From NCBI GenBank assembly GCA_016647705.1, contig CM028326.1, positions 49,378,099 through 49,442,098 on the forward strand: a stretch of DNA of 64,000 nucleotides, written 5' to 3'. The number at the start of each line of letters is the position of its first letter. Within the stretch, counting starts at the first letter, position 1. Below, in pieces: positions 62,760-64,000 of this stretch. This DNA comes from Eucommia ulmoides. Taxonomy: Eukaryota > Streptophyta > Magnoliopsida > Garryales > Eucommiaceae. The position numbers and the translations under genes are program-made. The notes beneath the pieces are model-generated. The model had not been told where the DNA came from and searched no databases. It worked only from the letters and a program-made list of their open reading frames with translations.

Positions 62760-63165
62760 TAAAATAATACTTTAAAAAAAATAATAATTTGGTCACAATT
62801 CATTCTTTAACCATTATGGATTTTAAAAACAATACACTTAACACCCCATAATTCTTAAGTAAATCATATTAAACCCAATAATTACACTTAACACCCCATA
62901 ATTCTTAAGTAATTCATATTAAACCCAATAATTACACTTATCCCCTAAAAAATTATCAAATAATATTTTCAAATTTTCATAATATACAAAACAACCCAAA
63001 AATAGTAAAATAATATTTTTAAAAATATAAATTTAATATTTAACTTAAAAAATTATCAAGTATATATATATTTATACAACAAATTTACAAAATTTTCTCC
63101 AAAAATATTAAATTTATATAAAATAATATTTTTTAAAATATAATTTTTTCGGGGTATTACAATAT
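62760..63165 (-). repeat. Inverted LTR start facing copy e
   Basis: The reverse complement begins TTGTAATACCCCGAAAAA and matches 61694-62030 over most of its length, giving a ~340-400 bp inverted repeat with a ~730-bp spacer. It includes an internal tandem duplication of ~49 bp (ACACTTAACACCCCATAATT...) at 62836-62940. Confidence 0.75.
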
Positions 63166-64000
63166 TAATACTCCAAGAACTTGTATTTTTAAAAATATTA
63201 TTTTATATAAGTTTAAATTTTTTTGAGATTATTTACCAAATTTAGGGTATAAATATTATTTAATTGACACTGATAGCCACCTTATATGGCACAATTGTAC
63301 AGATTACGGTACTGTCGTAACTTCCGATCATGAGGTAAAATGATCCAATGGCTAGTAGGAAAATATGTGTGCGATATTTTATTATATATCAAAATAATTT
63401 GATTGGTTGACTTAAAACCATCATTTTATTGTAATGCTAGCAGTGAAATTTTATTCTGACCTAGTATGCTGTTATATTATAGTATATTTTGAAAAGTGGT
63501 ATTTGATAAATATATTTGGTCCATAATTTTTTTTTATATTATGAAGACAGCATGTGCATCATCTTTTATATAAATTATCAAATTATATTTTCATACTAAA
63601 ATGTAAAAAAAAAAAAAGTTTTATTGAAATTGATTATTTTATAACGTTACATGAATCAAGTAAATTTTAATTTTGAAAAATGGTTTTTATTATCCGACTA
63701 TACCATAGTTGTCTTCTCGTCAGGAGGGCATATCCTAAGAGATGTGAATATATGTTGTTACCTGTCAGGCACGTCCTGTAGGGTGGAATATATGTTGTTA
63801 CCTGTCAAGCAAGTTCCGCAGGGTGGATATATGTTTTACCTGTCAGGCACGTCCTACAGGGTGATTGCTCCTACCATTAGAGATATTAAATGACCCTAAC
63901 ACGGATAGCCATTTGAGATGACACAGTTGGATAGGTTACAATACCGTTATAACTCCCAATCGTGAGGTAAACGATGTTATGGATGGCAAGAAAGTATGTG
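63166..64000 (+). repeat. Partial LTR copies (family e fragment, then family L copy d), running off the window
   Basis: 63185-63255 repeats the start of copy e in direct orientation. From 63256 a family L tail appears (GGCACAATTGTACAGATTAC, TCCGATCATGAGGT), then from about 63550 the family L middle again, including TATATTTTCATACTAAAATG and CCTAACACGGATAGCC. A 38-40 bp unit with TGTTACCTGTCAGGCACGTC is repeated three times at 63752-63862. No coding sequence. Confidence 0.65.

Overview
The window looks like nuclear DNA of a flowering plant, probably a eudicot with a fairly large, repeat-rich genome. It has one intron-split nuclear gene for a chloroplast protein, set in a thick layer of plant transposable elements. 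I cannot name the species from sequence alone.

One host gene dominates. On the minus strand, nine exons lie between 48876 and 5483. They join in frame into 487 codons with no stop and match HCF173, the atypical short-chain dehydrogenase with a CIA30-like insert that chloroplasts need to translate psbA mRNA. Its last coding part, about 85-90 residues judging from the family, must lie left of position 1. The exons total 1461 bp but span 43.4 kb. Three introns are giant (18.1, 10.9 and 10.7 kb) and almost everything that lengthens them is transposon. Intron 4 appears to use a GC donor.

Layout, left to right. 1-5372: a decayed Copia element whose 5' LTR carries a Tourist-like element. 5483-5724: HCF173 exons 9 and 8. 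5725-16427 (intron 7): a gag-only Gypsy element with a hAT MITE in its LTR, an L1 fragment, and a nest of hAT-like element > RTE LINE > solo Gypsy-type LTR. 16428-16508: exon 7. 16509-27419 (intron 6): a second RTE LINE, a Gypsy chromovirus relic fused to a second Copia copy, and a threefold tandem repeat. 27420-28378: exons 6 to 3. 28379-46447 (intron 2): a Copia element with a Mutator-like insertion in one LTR and a hAT-like element inside, a second minus-strand Copia, SIRE-like relics, a Tourist-like element and a fold-back element. 46448-46660: exon 2. 46661-48387: intron 1 with another Tourist-like element. 48388-48876: exon 1.

49100-64000, upstream of the gene, holds no gene I can support. 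It is built of long Gypsy-type LTRs inserted into one another, one pair flanking only about 330 bp of internal DNA, together with a probable Helitron end, a SIRE-type solo LTR with a clean 5-bp target duplication, a Tourist MITE, a telomere-like tract and a large inverted repeat made of two opposed LTR starts.

No rRNA, tRNA, CRISPR array or bacterial-type feature was seen. Most coding-looking stretches outside HCF173 are broken gag/pol pieces of retrotransposons.
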